This document shows, piece by piece, positions 1 through 8,552 of a stretch of 16,009 bases of DNA. Source of the DNA: Euperipatoides rowelli (lineage: Eukaryota > Onychophora > Udeonychophora > Euonychophora > Peripatopsidae); NCBI GenBank assembly GCA_003024985.2, contig PXIH01S0000820.1, one strand, 5' to 3'. The position numbers and the translations under genes are program-made. How positions within the stretch are numbered: position 1 is the stretch's first letter; each line of letters begins with the position of its first letter. The notes below the pieces were generated by a model. That model did no database searches. It saw only the letters and a program-made list of their open reading frames with translations, and had not been told where the DNA came from.

Positions 1-250
1 AATGGAAGTTTTGTAGAACTTTGGTTGGCCTATGGGCCCCTTGTCCAGGTCTATGCCTCTCCCTCATCATCCCAGGTCATAACTTTGTAGTTTCTTCATA
101 CATGGGGGACCTGCACCAAGGACTACAGGCCCATCCAATCCCCTCCTCCATGTGGGGGCTTTGCCAGCACACAATATAAGCTTTCATTAAACCTGGACAC
201 ACAACTGCTGCACATGAACAGCAGTTTTTCTAATAAGTTTGGGTAAACAC
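1..250. other. GC-richer patch of unknown nature
   Basis: The first ~170 bases have far more G and C than the rest (for example tatgggccccttgtccagg, catgggggacctgcacc). No frame gives a recognisable protein on either strand. It may be the edge of an interspersed repeat. It would lie in the last GMF intron if the final exon is off the left edge. Confidence 0.5.
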
Positions 251-3200
251 AAATTTTATCATTTGGAATATTCTAAAAGTCCGGGCAATGCCGTATACTT
301 TAAGCTAGTATTTATATAAAATTAATGTTGTATTATCGTAAGTAAAAAACAAAAAAAAAACATACAGTAAAATGAAATCTAAGTCTGATGGATTAATTCC
401 ACATTAAATGTTAATTATGTGTTTATGACCAAGCAGTGGAAATCAGCCAATTTTCTACTCATAAGTCATAACTAAAGATACTATAAAACCAAAATTGTAG
501 ATTAAAAATATAATGGCTAAAAATGATTTTAATCATAACCTGCATAATTGTGAATACTTACTGCTCTAATTCCTAAAATTGAGCATGCTTTAGCAAACTA
601 AATTAATTTGTTATATGTATTTACCTTTTTTTTTTACACCTAACCTTCAATCTAATTCTGAACCTTGGTTTAATTAAATGACTCAATAATTATGCCCCAA
701 CCCTAATCTGCATAAGTGAATCATTAAATATGCATGTGTCTTATTTCATCTTTTTTACAGTGCAATCTTCATTTAGTAATTAACTTATTTGGATAGACAA
801 ATGTGAACATTTAGAGTGCTGGGTAAGGAAATAATGTATAAATATTCCAAATTTTTAAAATTGGAGAAATTTCTTTCATTGAAAACTTCCAGATCTTCTA
901 GATTGTTCGACATTACACTAGGTCCAGCTAGTAGTTACACTAAAAATAATAACAACACACTAATAATCATAATCTTAAATCCTAAAATTTGTTTAGACTT
1001 CTGAAGCAAAAAAAAAAAAGGGATTTTTTTCTTCTCTTAAATTTAAATAGGTTGAATACCCATACTAATCTAAAAGTGATAATATTATTAGGTGTACCTG
1101 TGCTTAATAGGAGGATCTTGAAATCTGCTATATCGAATTACTTCAAAACATTTTTGAAGTGCAATTATTATACTATCAATCTTTTTTTACTAATTAATTT
1201 CTTAGCGTTTAAATGATGTAATACCATTGTAATGAATTTATATGTAAAAGTCACCAGAAGTTAAAAATATTAGTTACCTGTGCTTTATGAGAGTCTTGTG
1301 CAAAAGTGCAAATCTTAAATTATCAATCTTTTTTTCCTAAGCCATTTTTTTAATAACTTTAAAGGTTTAATGTAACAGATTTTTTTTATTTTTGATATTC
1401 AAAGATAATTACTATAAAAACAAATTCCACTGGAAATTTTTTTTTAAAAATACATAAAAAAAAAGTTATTTAAAGATAAAATTAAGACTATTGCTATCCT
1501 TAGTCTGAGATTACAATTTGAAGATTCCACATTTTTTTTTGGTCTGAGATTAATTTGATGACAAAATAGCCTCTACAGCTGTTTTCTTTGTAATGATTTA
1601 ACATGTAAATAAAGGTATGTTCAACTTGTATTAAAGGTCATTTTGATTTTTTTTTAAAAAACAAATTGGACCATAATAGCAGAAAGGATGAATTTGATTA
1701 TGATTTTNTACAAGTATTTAAACATTTAGACCATATGATATCCAGCTTTANGCTGACAAATATAGNAAATATTCTATAGTTAAGTATAGCAAGCTGTATT
1801 CATTTATAGCCTATGATGTCACAAAATATCTCCCCTGGTGTGTAAAGTGGACAATGTTGTTTTAAAGGTGAGGAGCTAAAGANAATTATTTTAAAAATTG
1901 AATTGTAAATAACTTTTTTGTTTTTAATTTAATTTTATTTTTTTTCTGGTGGAAATTTATTTTTAGTACGGTAAAAATCTTTGAAAATCAATAATTAATT
2001 TTTTTTAAAAAAATCCGTTACATTTGACCTTTAAAAACTGGAATGACATGTTCCCCATTCAGACCGGGCATTTTTTTTTTTTTTAAAGGATTCAAGACTA
2101 AATACTAATATCTACTTTCATTTATTACTTGATTCTATGGAAACAAAGGAGAATGATGAGAAAGTATATGAAATTGTGTTTAAAAAATAAAAATTAAAAA
2201 AATTTAAGAATTATTACAAAAAATAAAAATTTACAAAAATATGGAGGTGGACACGTTCGCAATCCTAAATGGTCATTTCCATTTTCGAGTGATATTCTGA
2301 TGGCTAATGTACTGTTTATAGTAACTAGATTATATACCTGATATGAAAGAAAAAAAAAAAGATTGTAGTTTAAAATTCTTATTAGCGGTTAACATTTTTA
2401 TGTCCAGTATCTTAAATATTAATAATACATAGAAACTATAAAAATAAAAATTAAGGTATTTAATGTTATAACAGTACAATTAAATAAAAAAAACACCTTT
2501 AAAATATTTCAAGTGTAATTGGTTATAAATTTCTAACCTTATCAAATCATTTTAGACAAACTATAATTATATAAAGTGTTCAAATGTTGTTTGCTATATA
2601 TAGCTAAGCTACATTTTTTTGTAGCCTATTATAGTAGATGAGCTAGCAATTTGTGTAAAATGTAGGAATAACTAGCAAGTAAGGTACAAAATAATTAAAA
2701 ATAGTACCATAATTAAACTTTCCAATTTTCCAAGTCACTTAACTTACTAAGTATAAACTAATCAATAAATCTCAGCCAGGTATGCATCCAGGATTTGATT
2801 TTTCAGGGAGGGGGATCCCAAGCTTGCGATTTTATTTTTTACAAATCCTTAAGTCAAAGCTTATTACATAAATTAAGTTACTGTTAACAAACAATGAATG
2901 ACAGCAGACAAACCCAACGATCCAACCAATGGCAATTTTTTTTAAAAAAAAAAGTTCCTTAAACCGGGGTATACCTGTATTTAATTTATTGTAAACAAAT
3001 ATAAAAATGTGATTTTTTAAAAAAAAAATTAAGTGTTATCACATGTCAACTCCCCCCCCCCCCCCTAAACAATCATGTTTATTCTAAATGCCTCCCCCTT
3101 TTCACGTGATGTAGTTTATGGATGTCAACATTAAAAAAATCAAGACAGTGATTTAGGATTAGCGAATTATTTTATAAAAATTTAATTTAATATATTTGTT

Positions 3201-3447
3201 TACTCCTGGGGATAAATTTGACTTCCTAAATTTTGAAAATAAATTGGGAAAAATGTAGCAAAATAGCTTAACTACTTTCAAAAAGTGTTAAAAGCTTTAT
3301 TTTTTTTTTTAAAAAATGTACACAAACTGTAGCCCCTTCTCTAATGTAGCCAGAAGTTCTAGACCTAGCTAACTACAAAGAAAAATGTATATTTTTTCAA
3401 ATATTACATGTAAACTTTTTTTTTTTTTAAATAGATTATTACATTAC
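251..3447. other. AT-rich non-coding, probable GMF intron
   Basis: No conserved frame is visible. There are many T(6-10)A(5-10) junctions (near 1437, 1648, 1998, 2936, 3013, 3300), a 14-base C run at 3052-3065 and N bases at 1708, 1751, 1766 and 1883. A degraded duplication is possible between about 1080-1200 and 1260-1340 (shared tacctgtgctt and atcaatctttttt). Confidence 0.6.
2777..2977. mobile_element. Possible small DNA-transposon remnant
   Basis: The left edge CAGGTATGCATCC and the reverse complement of the right edge CAGGTATACCCC resemble terminal inverted repeats. The left interior (tttcagggagggggatcc) looks like the G-rich inner flank of the hAT elements elsewhere in this window. No matching 8-bp flanks exist. 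Confidence 0.3.
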
Positions 3448-3521
3448 CTTAGTAAGATTAGCATCTTTAACTAATGATAGTTTGGTCCCAGCATACATCA
3501 TTTGTAACTCAGGTTGACAAT
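3448..3521 (-). CDS. GMF: GMF coding exon D
   Basis: This 74-nt exon supplies two bases of a split Asp codon and then [24 protein letters not shown] in one frame. QMMYAG is a strong GMF/ADF-H signature. The acceptor is tttttag and the donor gtaatg at 3447-3442. The frame ends in phase 0, exactly where the family continues with a final exon starting VFEIR-like; no such exon is visible to the left within the window. Confidence 0.93.
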
Positions 3522-6500
3522 CTAAAAAGTAAATTATTTTAAAAATAGTCTTGTGGTAAATCAATCGAGTGTAGTTTAAAGAAATGTTGAGATTTGAAAT
3601 ACCCATACCTGCTGGTGTTGAGTAAATAAAACATAAGGGATAGGAGATGCGTCCATCAGAATGTTCATGGCAGTAACTAAAGACAACATATCTGGGCTGA
3701 TGGGTTGGCAAAGCCTCTCGAACGTCATCAACACTGCAATCCTAGCAATAAAATAACCAAAATTAATTTAAGGCTCAAAAAATTGGAATAGAAAAGATAT
3801 TTATGACAGTTGAAATAATAACAACACTGATACGTGCACCCAGGAAGCTGTTTTTCCTAACTTTTGAAGTCTTATTTCATTATTTCCTAGATTTAGTAAT
3901 TCCAGGTCTATTTCTCACTCATCCACCATTCATCTACATCCATCTAACAATTTCCAAAATTTGCTAATTGTAGAAAAGTACCGTAGTCTAATTTTCATTC
4001 TATGTTGCCATAGCTAACAACCAGAAATACTTACTGGGAGAGTAAAGAAAGAAGGAATCGTGTAATGAAAGATAGACTTGCCACCAAGTGGATAAGGATG
4101 AGTATACGTTACTAGCAGTTCATTGCAACCACTATTTAATATACAAAATTTTTAATGAATTAGCTAAGTGCATATGAGTGTCAAGGGATGATTTTTTTTG
4201 AAAGTGAGGTCAAGGGATGATGTAGTTTACCGATCAAATCTTCATACTCAATGTATTATAACAAATTTATTTTTTTTATTCTGCAATTTATTGTGCTGAT
4301 TCCAGCATTTAAGAAATAGTGGATTTTTGTTTGTGTATTGTTTACTGTAGGCCTATCTTTTAATTTACACCCATAATTTTGATACAGTATAACCTTATAA
4401 CCAAGGTAAAATTTTGGTGAATTTGTGTCTAAAAATATTTTTATATATACTGTGTATATCATAATAAATAGTAAATTACTTTAGTAAAATAAATCCTGGC
4501 CTAAAAGAAAGTGTTTTAATCTAAATGTTTAATACTCTGATATTAAAAAAAAAAAAAATGAAATAGTAAATTGACAAAATTAGGAATTTTTTATAACTAT
4601 CAATAATGCAAATAACTGAATGCAGGAATGTTCACTTAGTGAAAAATCCATATACCGTAGGCCTATATAGCTTACTTTTTAAAGTTCTGCTAAAAAAAAT
4701 ACTTTTATTGTACAGTTTATAGAGTTTGGCCTTCAAACTAATAAAAAATTGGTTAATTTTATCTGATTGTTATTCCAGCCAAGTATGATATTCAGAAAAG
4801 GCACATTTATATTGTAACGAACTGTCTTTATTTATACAGTTTTTTTATTATTATTTGTTAATTGGTACTTTCAAATGACCACTGAGATATTTCAAGGAAT
4901 AATTATTTTCTTAACACGTCATTTACGAAAACCACTGCACTCGTAAATTGCGTGTTAAAACGACTTGGCATATTGTTGAATCTAATTAACTCACGAAATA
5001 TTCAAACTCATGTGAACGTGCTAATTAACTAATTCATTTGTAAATTTGTATGCATGTTCTTCCTCTGTTATAAGGAAGTTCGTGCATACAAACCTTGCTA
5101 GGTTCGTATATTAGAGGATGCTGCCCTCTAGTGAACAATTACCTGTATTATTATTTACACTGTTTATTTTCTTATTGTAAGCTATAGGATGCATCCCCTA
5201 GGTTTGTAGTCCCCTCAGCACCGTATTTGACTGCCTTTGCTAAGAAGGAGGGTTTTCTGTTTATTTTCTACAATAGAACTAGCAAATAAATATTTTATTT
5301 CTATCTGCCATTATATTGGCTCCCCTGCAGAAGAATTTTGAAATGAGCATGCCGGAGACTCTGCCTGGACGATGAAGAGTTAACATCTGCATCGCATCCA
5401 GAAGTGTCAAATTGTCTTCGACATGTGCTGACGTTTTTCTCTCGGCGAATGGATCCATTGGATCTTTTTGTCCTGGGTATTGCAGGCCTCCTTGAAAATT
5501 TGGAGACCAAATTTTTTCAGGGGGAAGGAAAAATGTGACGTACTGTCTTTATTTTATTCAGTTTTATTATTATTATTATTTGTTAATTGGTACTTTCAAA
5601 TGACAGCTGAGGTATTTCAATGTATAATTATTTTCTTCACACGTCATTTAAGAAAACCATTACATTTGTAAATTGCTTGTTAAAACGATTTGGTACATCG
5701 TTGACTCATTTGAACGTGTAAAATAATTAATTATTTATTTGTAAATTTTTATGCACGTTCTTCCTCTGTTATAAAAGGAAGTTTGTGCATCAAACCTTGC
5801 TAGGTTTGCATATTAGAGGATGCTGCCCTCTAGTGAAAAATTGCCTGTGTTATTATTTACGTTGTTTATTTTCTTACTGTAAGCAAGGGGATGCATCCCC
5901 TAGGTTCGTAGTCCCCCTCAGAGCAGTATTTGACTGCCCTTGATAAGAAGGAGGGTTTTTTTTTGTTTATTTTCAACAATAGAACCAGCAAATAAAAATT
6001 TTATTTCTACCTGTCAGTTTTTTTGTTTCATGTATTGCTTCACCTGCAACCGCACATTTGTAATGGTTTTGCTGTTATAAGAGGCAAAGCCATTATAATA
6101 TATAAAAATTTAGGTTTTTGGATCACTCAGAATAGTTATAAGATAGACTTTGAAATTTTAGGGTGTGGATTATATCATGTTATCTACACTACAAATTTGT
6201 CAAATAAGATGTAAAAGAATAATTACCTCAATTTCTTCTTCCAAATGAACAAGCTGTTTCTCTTTGTTAATTTTAACTGAAAAATTGAAAAAAAATTTAC
6301 TTTGATTTTAACAATATTTCATTTTGATTAAACAATGTTCTAAAAAGCACACTAGGTGCAAAATTTTATGTTTTGCCAGACAGCATGGGAAAACATAAAA
6401 TTTTTAACCTGTTGAACATATTTAGACAGTTTGAAACACTATTTTCAGTGCTAAAAAATATAAAATTGTACCTTTGCAAAACCATGACAGAAAAAAAGGT

Positions 6501-7491
6501 TAAACTCCCTATCACTTCTTCACAATGAGGTAGAACTTTTAACTGGTAACTGATTTGACTATGAAAATCTGACTGATGAGTTTGTCAGCTTCAAAACAAG
6601 ACACAAACATTACGCTATTTATTTCATCCTTGTAAGTTAGGCTAACTAATTTTGTTAAACTATTAGCTAAATAAATCCTATTTTATTACAAATTAATAAT
6701 CATTTTTGTATTTTTCTTTGTGCCTATAGCCCTATACCATATTAATTTCAATGACAATGTGACAAACCAATAGCAATCAATCTTTCAGGAGAAGAAATAC
6801 AGTCCTTTTAATACATCCTGTGCCTAGAAATGGCAATATCCCTACGACATTAATAGACCAACACTAATTATCTCCAGATGGCTTCACATAAAACTATTTT
6901 ATATCTACTGGTATTAGTATATAAAACATCCTAAGACTAAGTATTTTTTTTTAAAAATGTATTTAAGTATAATGTATATAAAAGAAAAACCATATTTACT
7001 AAGTAAGGCAGCATTATTTTAACCTTTTGGAAAATGGAATTTCTTCAGCTTTTCTTTTAATTAAATCCTATTTTATTGCAAATTAATACCGTAATAATTT
7101 TGTATTTTTCTTTCAGCCTATTGTCCTATACCAATATTAATTTTGATTACTATGTGACAGTCACAAACCAATAAAATCAATCTTTCAAGAGAAGAAAGGC
7201 GGTACTTTTAATACACCTGTGCTTAAATCTGACAATATGCCAACACTAATTAGGCTAATGACATTTATCTCTGGCTTCATATAAAACTATTTTATATCTA
7301 CTGGTACCGGTATACAAAAACATCCTTTGACTAAGTATTTTTTAAAATGTATTTAAGTATAATGCACAGTATATAAAAGAAAAACCAAACTTACTAATTA
7401 AGGCAGCATTATTTTTATCCTTTCGGAAACGGAATTTCTTCAGCTTTTCTTTTAATGCATCATCTATTTCACATACTTTAACATTGTGAGC
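3448..7491 (-). CDS. GMF: Glia maturation factor gene, four internal exons (partial)
   Basis: GMF is a cytosolic ADF-homology protein that binds Arp2/3, inhibits nucleation and debranches actin filaments (family knowledge). The exons 7395-7491, 6227-6276, 3609-3741 and 3448-3521 splice in phase (phases 1, 0, 1, ending 0) with GT-AG borders and no stop, giving 118 residues. I recognise the family from FRFRK (about residues 20-24), NAALI (28-32), QPRYVVFSY (64-72), [11 protein letters not shown] (80-90) and QMMYAG (99-104), ending LTK at the usual exon border. Metazoan GMF is about 142 residues, so roughly the initiator Met and the last 23 residues are absent. I found no match to the expected C-terminal exon in 1-3447, so it probably lies beyond the left edge. 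Introns are 1118, 2485 and 87 bp; the two long ones are filled with repeats. The intact frame argues for a functional gene rather than a retrocopy. Confidence 0.93.
3609..3741 (-). CDS. GMF: GMF coding exon C (core of ADF-H domain)
   Basis: This 133-nt exon encodes 44 residues plus one base: [18 protein letters not shown] at the start and [17 protein letters not shown] at the end. These include the best-conserved GMF signatures, QPRYVVFSY and [10 protein letters not shown]. The acceptor is tgctag and the donor gtatgg. The open frame continues into the intron as far as the next exon, which makes the two exons look like one longer ORF; the 87-bp intron between them must be removed to restore the family alignment. 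Confidence 0.94.
4035..4131 (-). other. Possible cryptic exon in the GMF intron
   Basis: The minus strand holds a 97-bp stretch between an AG (aaatag) and a near-consensus donor (gtaagtatt, 4034-4026). One frame is open throughout: [20 protein letters not shown] then [13 protein letters not shown] do not recognise this peptide and it matches nothing in GMF. Spliced between GMF exons B and C it would be read in another frame and hit TGA after three codons. It may be chance, an exon of nothing, or a poison cassette. Confidence 0.3.
4180..4222. repeat. Short direct repeat (gtcaagggatgat)
   Basis: The 13-mer at 4180 recurs 29 bp later at 4209, consistent with a small tandem duplication around a T run. 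Confidence 0.7.
4813..5310 (+). repeat. 5' LTR of miniature retroelement
   Basis: The repeat begins TGTAACGAACTG and ends CTGCCA. Its TATA-like site is damaged (ttataagg near 5069) compared with ttataaaagg in the right copy, and AATAAA lies at 5285-5290. It has about 25 bp near 4980-5010 that the right copy lacks. A conserved block around 5111-5135 (gaggatgctgccctc) and the palindrome ggatgcatcc near 5187 occur in both copies. Confidence 0.88.
5316..5329 (+). other. Primer binding site (tRNA-Asp-like)
   Basis: TGGCTCCCC starts five bases after the 5' LTR. TGG pairs with the tRNA CCA end, and the first nine bases match what a metazoan tRNA-Asp 3' end (GGGGAGCCA) would pair with; the following bases TGCAG do not. 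The position is right, but the primer assignment is inference from recalled tRNA sequence. Confidence 0.6.
5347..5538 (+). other. Short open frame inside the retroelement (63 codons, no start)
   Basis: After a TGA at 5344 the frame is open to a TGA at 5536-5538, so the stop lies in the first bases of the 3' LTR. The translation includes [14 protein letters not shown], then [20 protein letters not shown] and ends FFQGEGKM. Ending at the polypurine tract is what a pol or gag C-terminus does in compact elements, but I do not recognise the protein. A Met is present at about 5449. It may be a leftover coding end or chance. Confidence 0.35.
5518..5533 (+). other. Polypurine tract
   Basis: A 15-base purine run (AGGGGGAAGGAAAAA) ends exactly at the base before TG of the 3' LTR. 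This is the expected plus-strand priming site and fixes the element's orientation as plus. Confidence 0.82.
5534..6016 (+). repeat. 3' LTR of miniature retroelement
   Basis: The repeat begins TGTGACGTACTG immediately after the polypurine tract and ends CTGTCA. It keeps a good TATA box (ttataaaagg at about 5769) and an AATAAA at 5991-5996 about 20 bp before its end. The palindrome ggggatgcatcccc lies near 5888. It is followed by a T-rich flank. Confidence 0.88.
6062..6096. repeat. Short imperfect inverted repeat
   Basis: AATGGTTTTGC and GCAAAGCCATT pair with one wobble across about 12 bases, just right of the 3' LTR. Confidence 0.6.
6227..6276 (-). CDS. GMF: GMF coding exon B (short)
   Basis: This 50-nt exon completes an Ile codon split by the intron and then encodes [16 protein letters not shown], which aligns with the strand-turn-acidic stretch MKIDKDKRLVVLDEELEG of vertebrate GMF. 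The acceptor is tttcag after a T-rich tract and the donor is gtaatt. It is too short to stand out as an open frame and was found by phase and family alignment. Confidence 0.9.
6360..6404. repeat. Perfect inverted repeat, 15-bp arms
   Basis: AAAATTTTATGTTTT (6360-6374) is the exact reverse complement of 6390-6404, with a 15-base spacer. It lies in the GMF intron between exons A and B. Confidence 0.9.
6672..7456. repeat. Tandem duplication, two ~390-bp units
   Basis: Unit 1 is 6672-7061 (390 bp) and unit 2 is 7062-7456 (395 bp). Both begin taaatcctattttatt and end gcttttctttta, and share many blocks in order, including atttaagtataatg, aactattttatatctactgg and aaggcagcattattt. The second unit ends within the real GMF exon A, so the first unit carries an exon fragment. 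Numerous substitutions and small indels show the duplication is not recent. Confidence 0.9.
7000..7061 (-). pseudogene. Decayed partial copy of GMF exon A
   Basis: On the minus strand this stretch matches the 3' 62 bp of the exon at 7395-7491. Read in the GMF frame it gives [13 protein letters not shown] and then a stop (TAA where the real exon has the Lys codon of KDKNN). The 5' half of the exon and its splice acceptor are missing because the duplication breakpoint falls inside the exon. A GT remains at the donor position (gtaaat). It cannot be spliced as a normal exon and is a by-product of the local tandem duplication. Confidence 0.85.
7395..7491 (-). CDS. GMF: GMF coding exon A (N-terminal part of ADF-H domain)
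   Basis: This 97-nt exon encodes 32 residues beginning [11 protein letters not shown] and ending KNNAALI, plus one base of the next codon. It holds the basic KKFRFRK patch typical of GMF. The acceptor is a pyrimidine-rich run ending cttag just right of 7491, and the donor is gtaagt at 7394-7389, a near-consensus site. The first residue aligns with position 2 of known GMFs, so the preceding exon need only supply ATG. The 3' two-thirds of this exon is copied, in decayed form, at 7000-7061. Confidence 0.92.
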
Positions 7492-8552
7492 CTAAGAAAA
7501 AAAAAAACAATATTTAGTACCATATATAATATAATGAATGTATGTTTATTTTATTTGTATTAAGTTAGTTTGTTTACAATTGATTCACCGTGAAAAGGAA
7601 AAGCTAGTTTTTGTTTGTGCATTGTTTATTTTCTTAATGCAACATTTACTATTTTATAGTAAACTAATTAAAAGCCCATCAAAATGACAGGAAAAAAATG
7701 ACAAGATCATGTTTGAACCTTTTTTGGTAACGGTTAAATTTCAAGCATCCTTTATCTTTGTGTATTTATAAAGGGCATCCTTTAGCCATGTGTATTCATA
7801 AAGGGCATCATTTAGCCGTGTGTATTTATAAAGGTGAAGAGCAGCAGAAGTCACATTCATAATCTAATTAATTCATAATGTAACCAATGAGAGAAACAAT
7901 CAACTTCTTAGCATATGCAAACCAATGCTAGTCTGAGGAATTTGATCACCCCTGGAGTGGGGCATTCCTATGTGTTTTATTTGGATTATTTTATCTTATG
8001 TTGCAGATCCTGGGTTTTGTTACATGGAATATTTAAAAAGGATTTTTTTTTTTTAATTTAAGACTATAAAGGGTTAAATCTTTTTTTTTTTTTAATTAAA
8101 TTGTACAAAATAATATACTGTATATATTTTTTCCTTTAACAAAAGTTGAGCTTTCATATTTATCAGATCCGTTCACATACAAAGAGATGGTATGGTTGCA
8201 TTCTATAACAATTAGGATTTGCTTTTGACATAAACAACATATTACCCATTTAGTTCAACCACGAATATCTTGTGAGAAATGGTTTTAATAGGTCAGCTAT
8301 AAATTAAAAAAAAAAAAAAAAAATCATTTTTTAACATTTATTAATATAGTACAGTATAATAATGTGTAAAAGGCCTACTGTGCATTATTAAATTAATTTT
8401 CATTATGTATAATAATGATAAAATTCTAAAAAAGAAAAAGAAAAAAAAAAGTTGTTTGGGGATACAACGAACAGGTCTTGGATATAAAGAGGAAAAAACA
8501 GAAAACCCATTTAATTCATTTTAAAACAACCATAAGTATAATACAGTATGTG
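7492..8552. other. Non-coding, upstream part of the GMF locus
   Basis: Apart from the 30-bp repeats at 7743-7832, this stretch has only AT-rich sequence with long T and A runs (8041-8055, 8081-8099, 8306-8323). GMF exon 1 could lie anywhere to the right of 7491 but cannot be recognised. Confidence 0.55.
7743..7832. repeat. Three tandem 30-bp repeats
   Basis: Units 7743-7772, 7773-7802 and 7803-7832 each read approximately GGGCATCCTTTAGCCATGTG followed by TATTTATAAA. They differ by a few bases; the first is the most divergent. Confidence 0.9.

Larger units (their letters stand above)
4813..6016 (+). mobile_element. Miniature LTR retroelement (TRIM-like), antisense in a GMF intron
   Basis: Two direct repeats of 498 bp (4813-5310) and 483 bp (5534-6016) enclose only 223 bp. 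Both repeats start TGTRACG and end CA, contain a TATA-like site and end shortly after an AATAAA. The internal part starts with a primer-binding-site-like TGGCTCCCC at 5316 and ends with the purine tract aGGGGGAAGGAAAAA directly against the right repeat. This is full LTR-retroelement architecture with essentially no room for gag or pol, as in TRIM elements, or a deletion derivative of a Gypsy-like element. The LTRs differ clearly (by eye about 15-20%), so the insertion is old. I see no convincing target-site duplication at 4813/6016. Confidence 0.87.

Noticed and set aside
848-925. Minus-strand peptide with NLEDLEVF, considered as the missing GMF C-terminal exon.
   Set aside because: It lacks the conserved Trp and LREKLGFF-like end, and no acceptor gives the required phase 0. 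Likely chance.
816-1216. Two short plus-strand frames of low-complexity Lys/Leu/Asn composition.
   Set aside because: Length is within chance for AT-rich DNA and nothing is recognisable; no splice context.
5301-5510. Minus-strand 69-codon frame over the LTR-element interior.
   Set aside because: It runs opposite to the element's orientation and crosses the LTR boundary and primer site.
7735-7835. CRISPR-like repeats.
   Set aside because: The 30-bp units are directly adjacent with no spacers and the DNA is eukaryotic.
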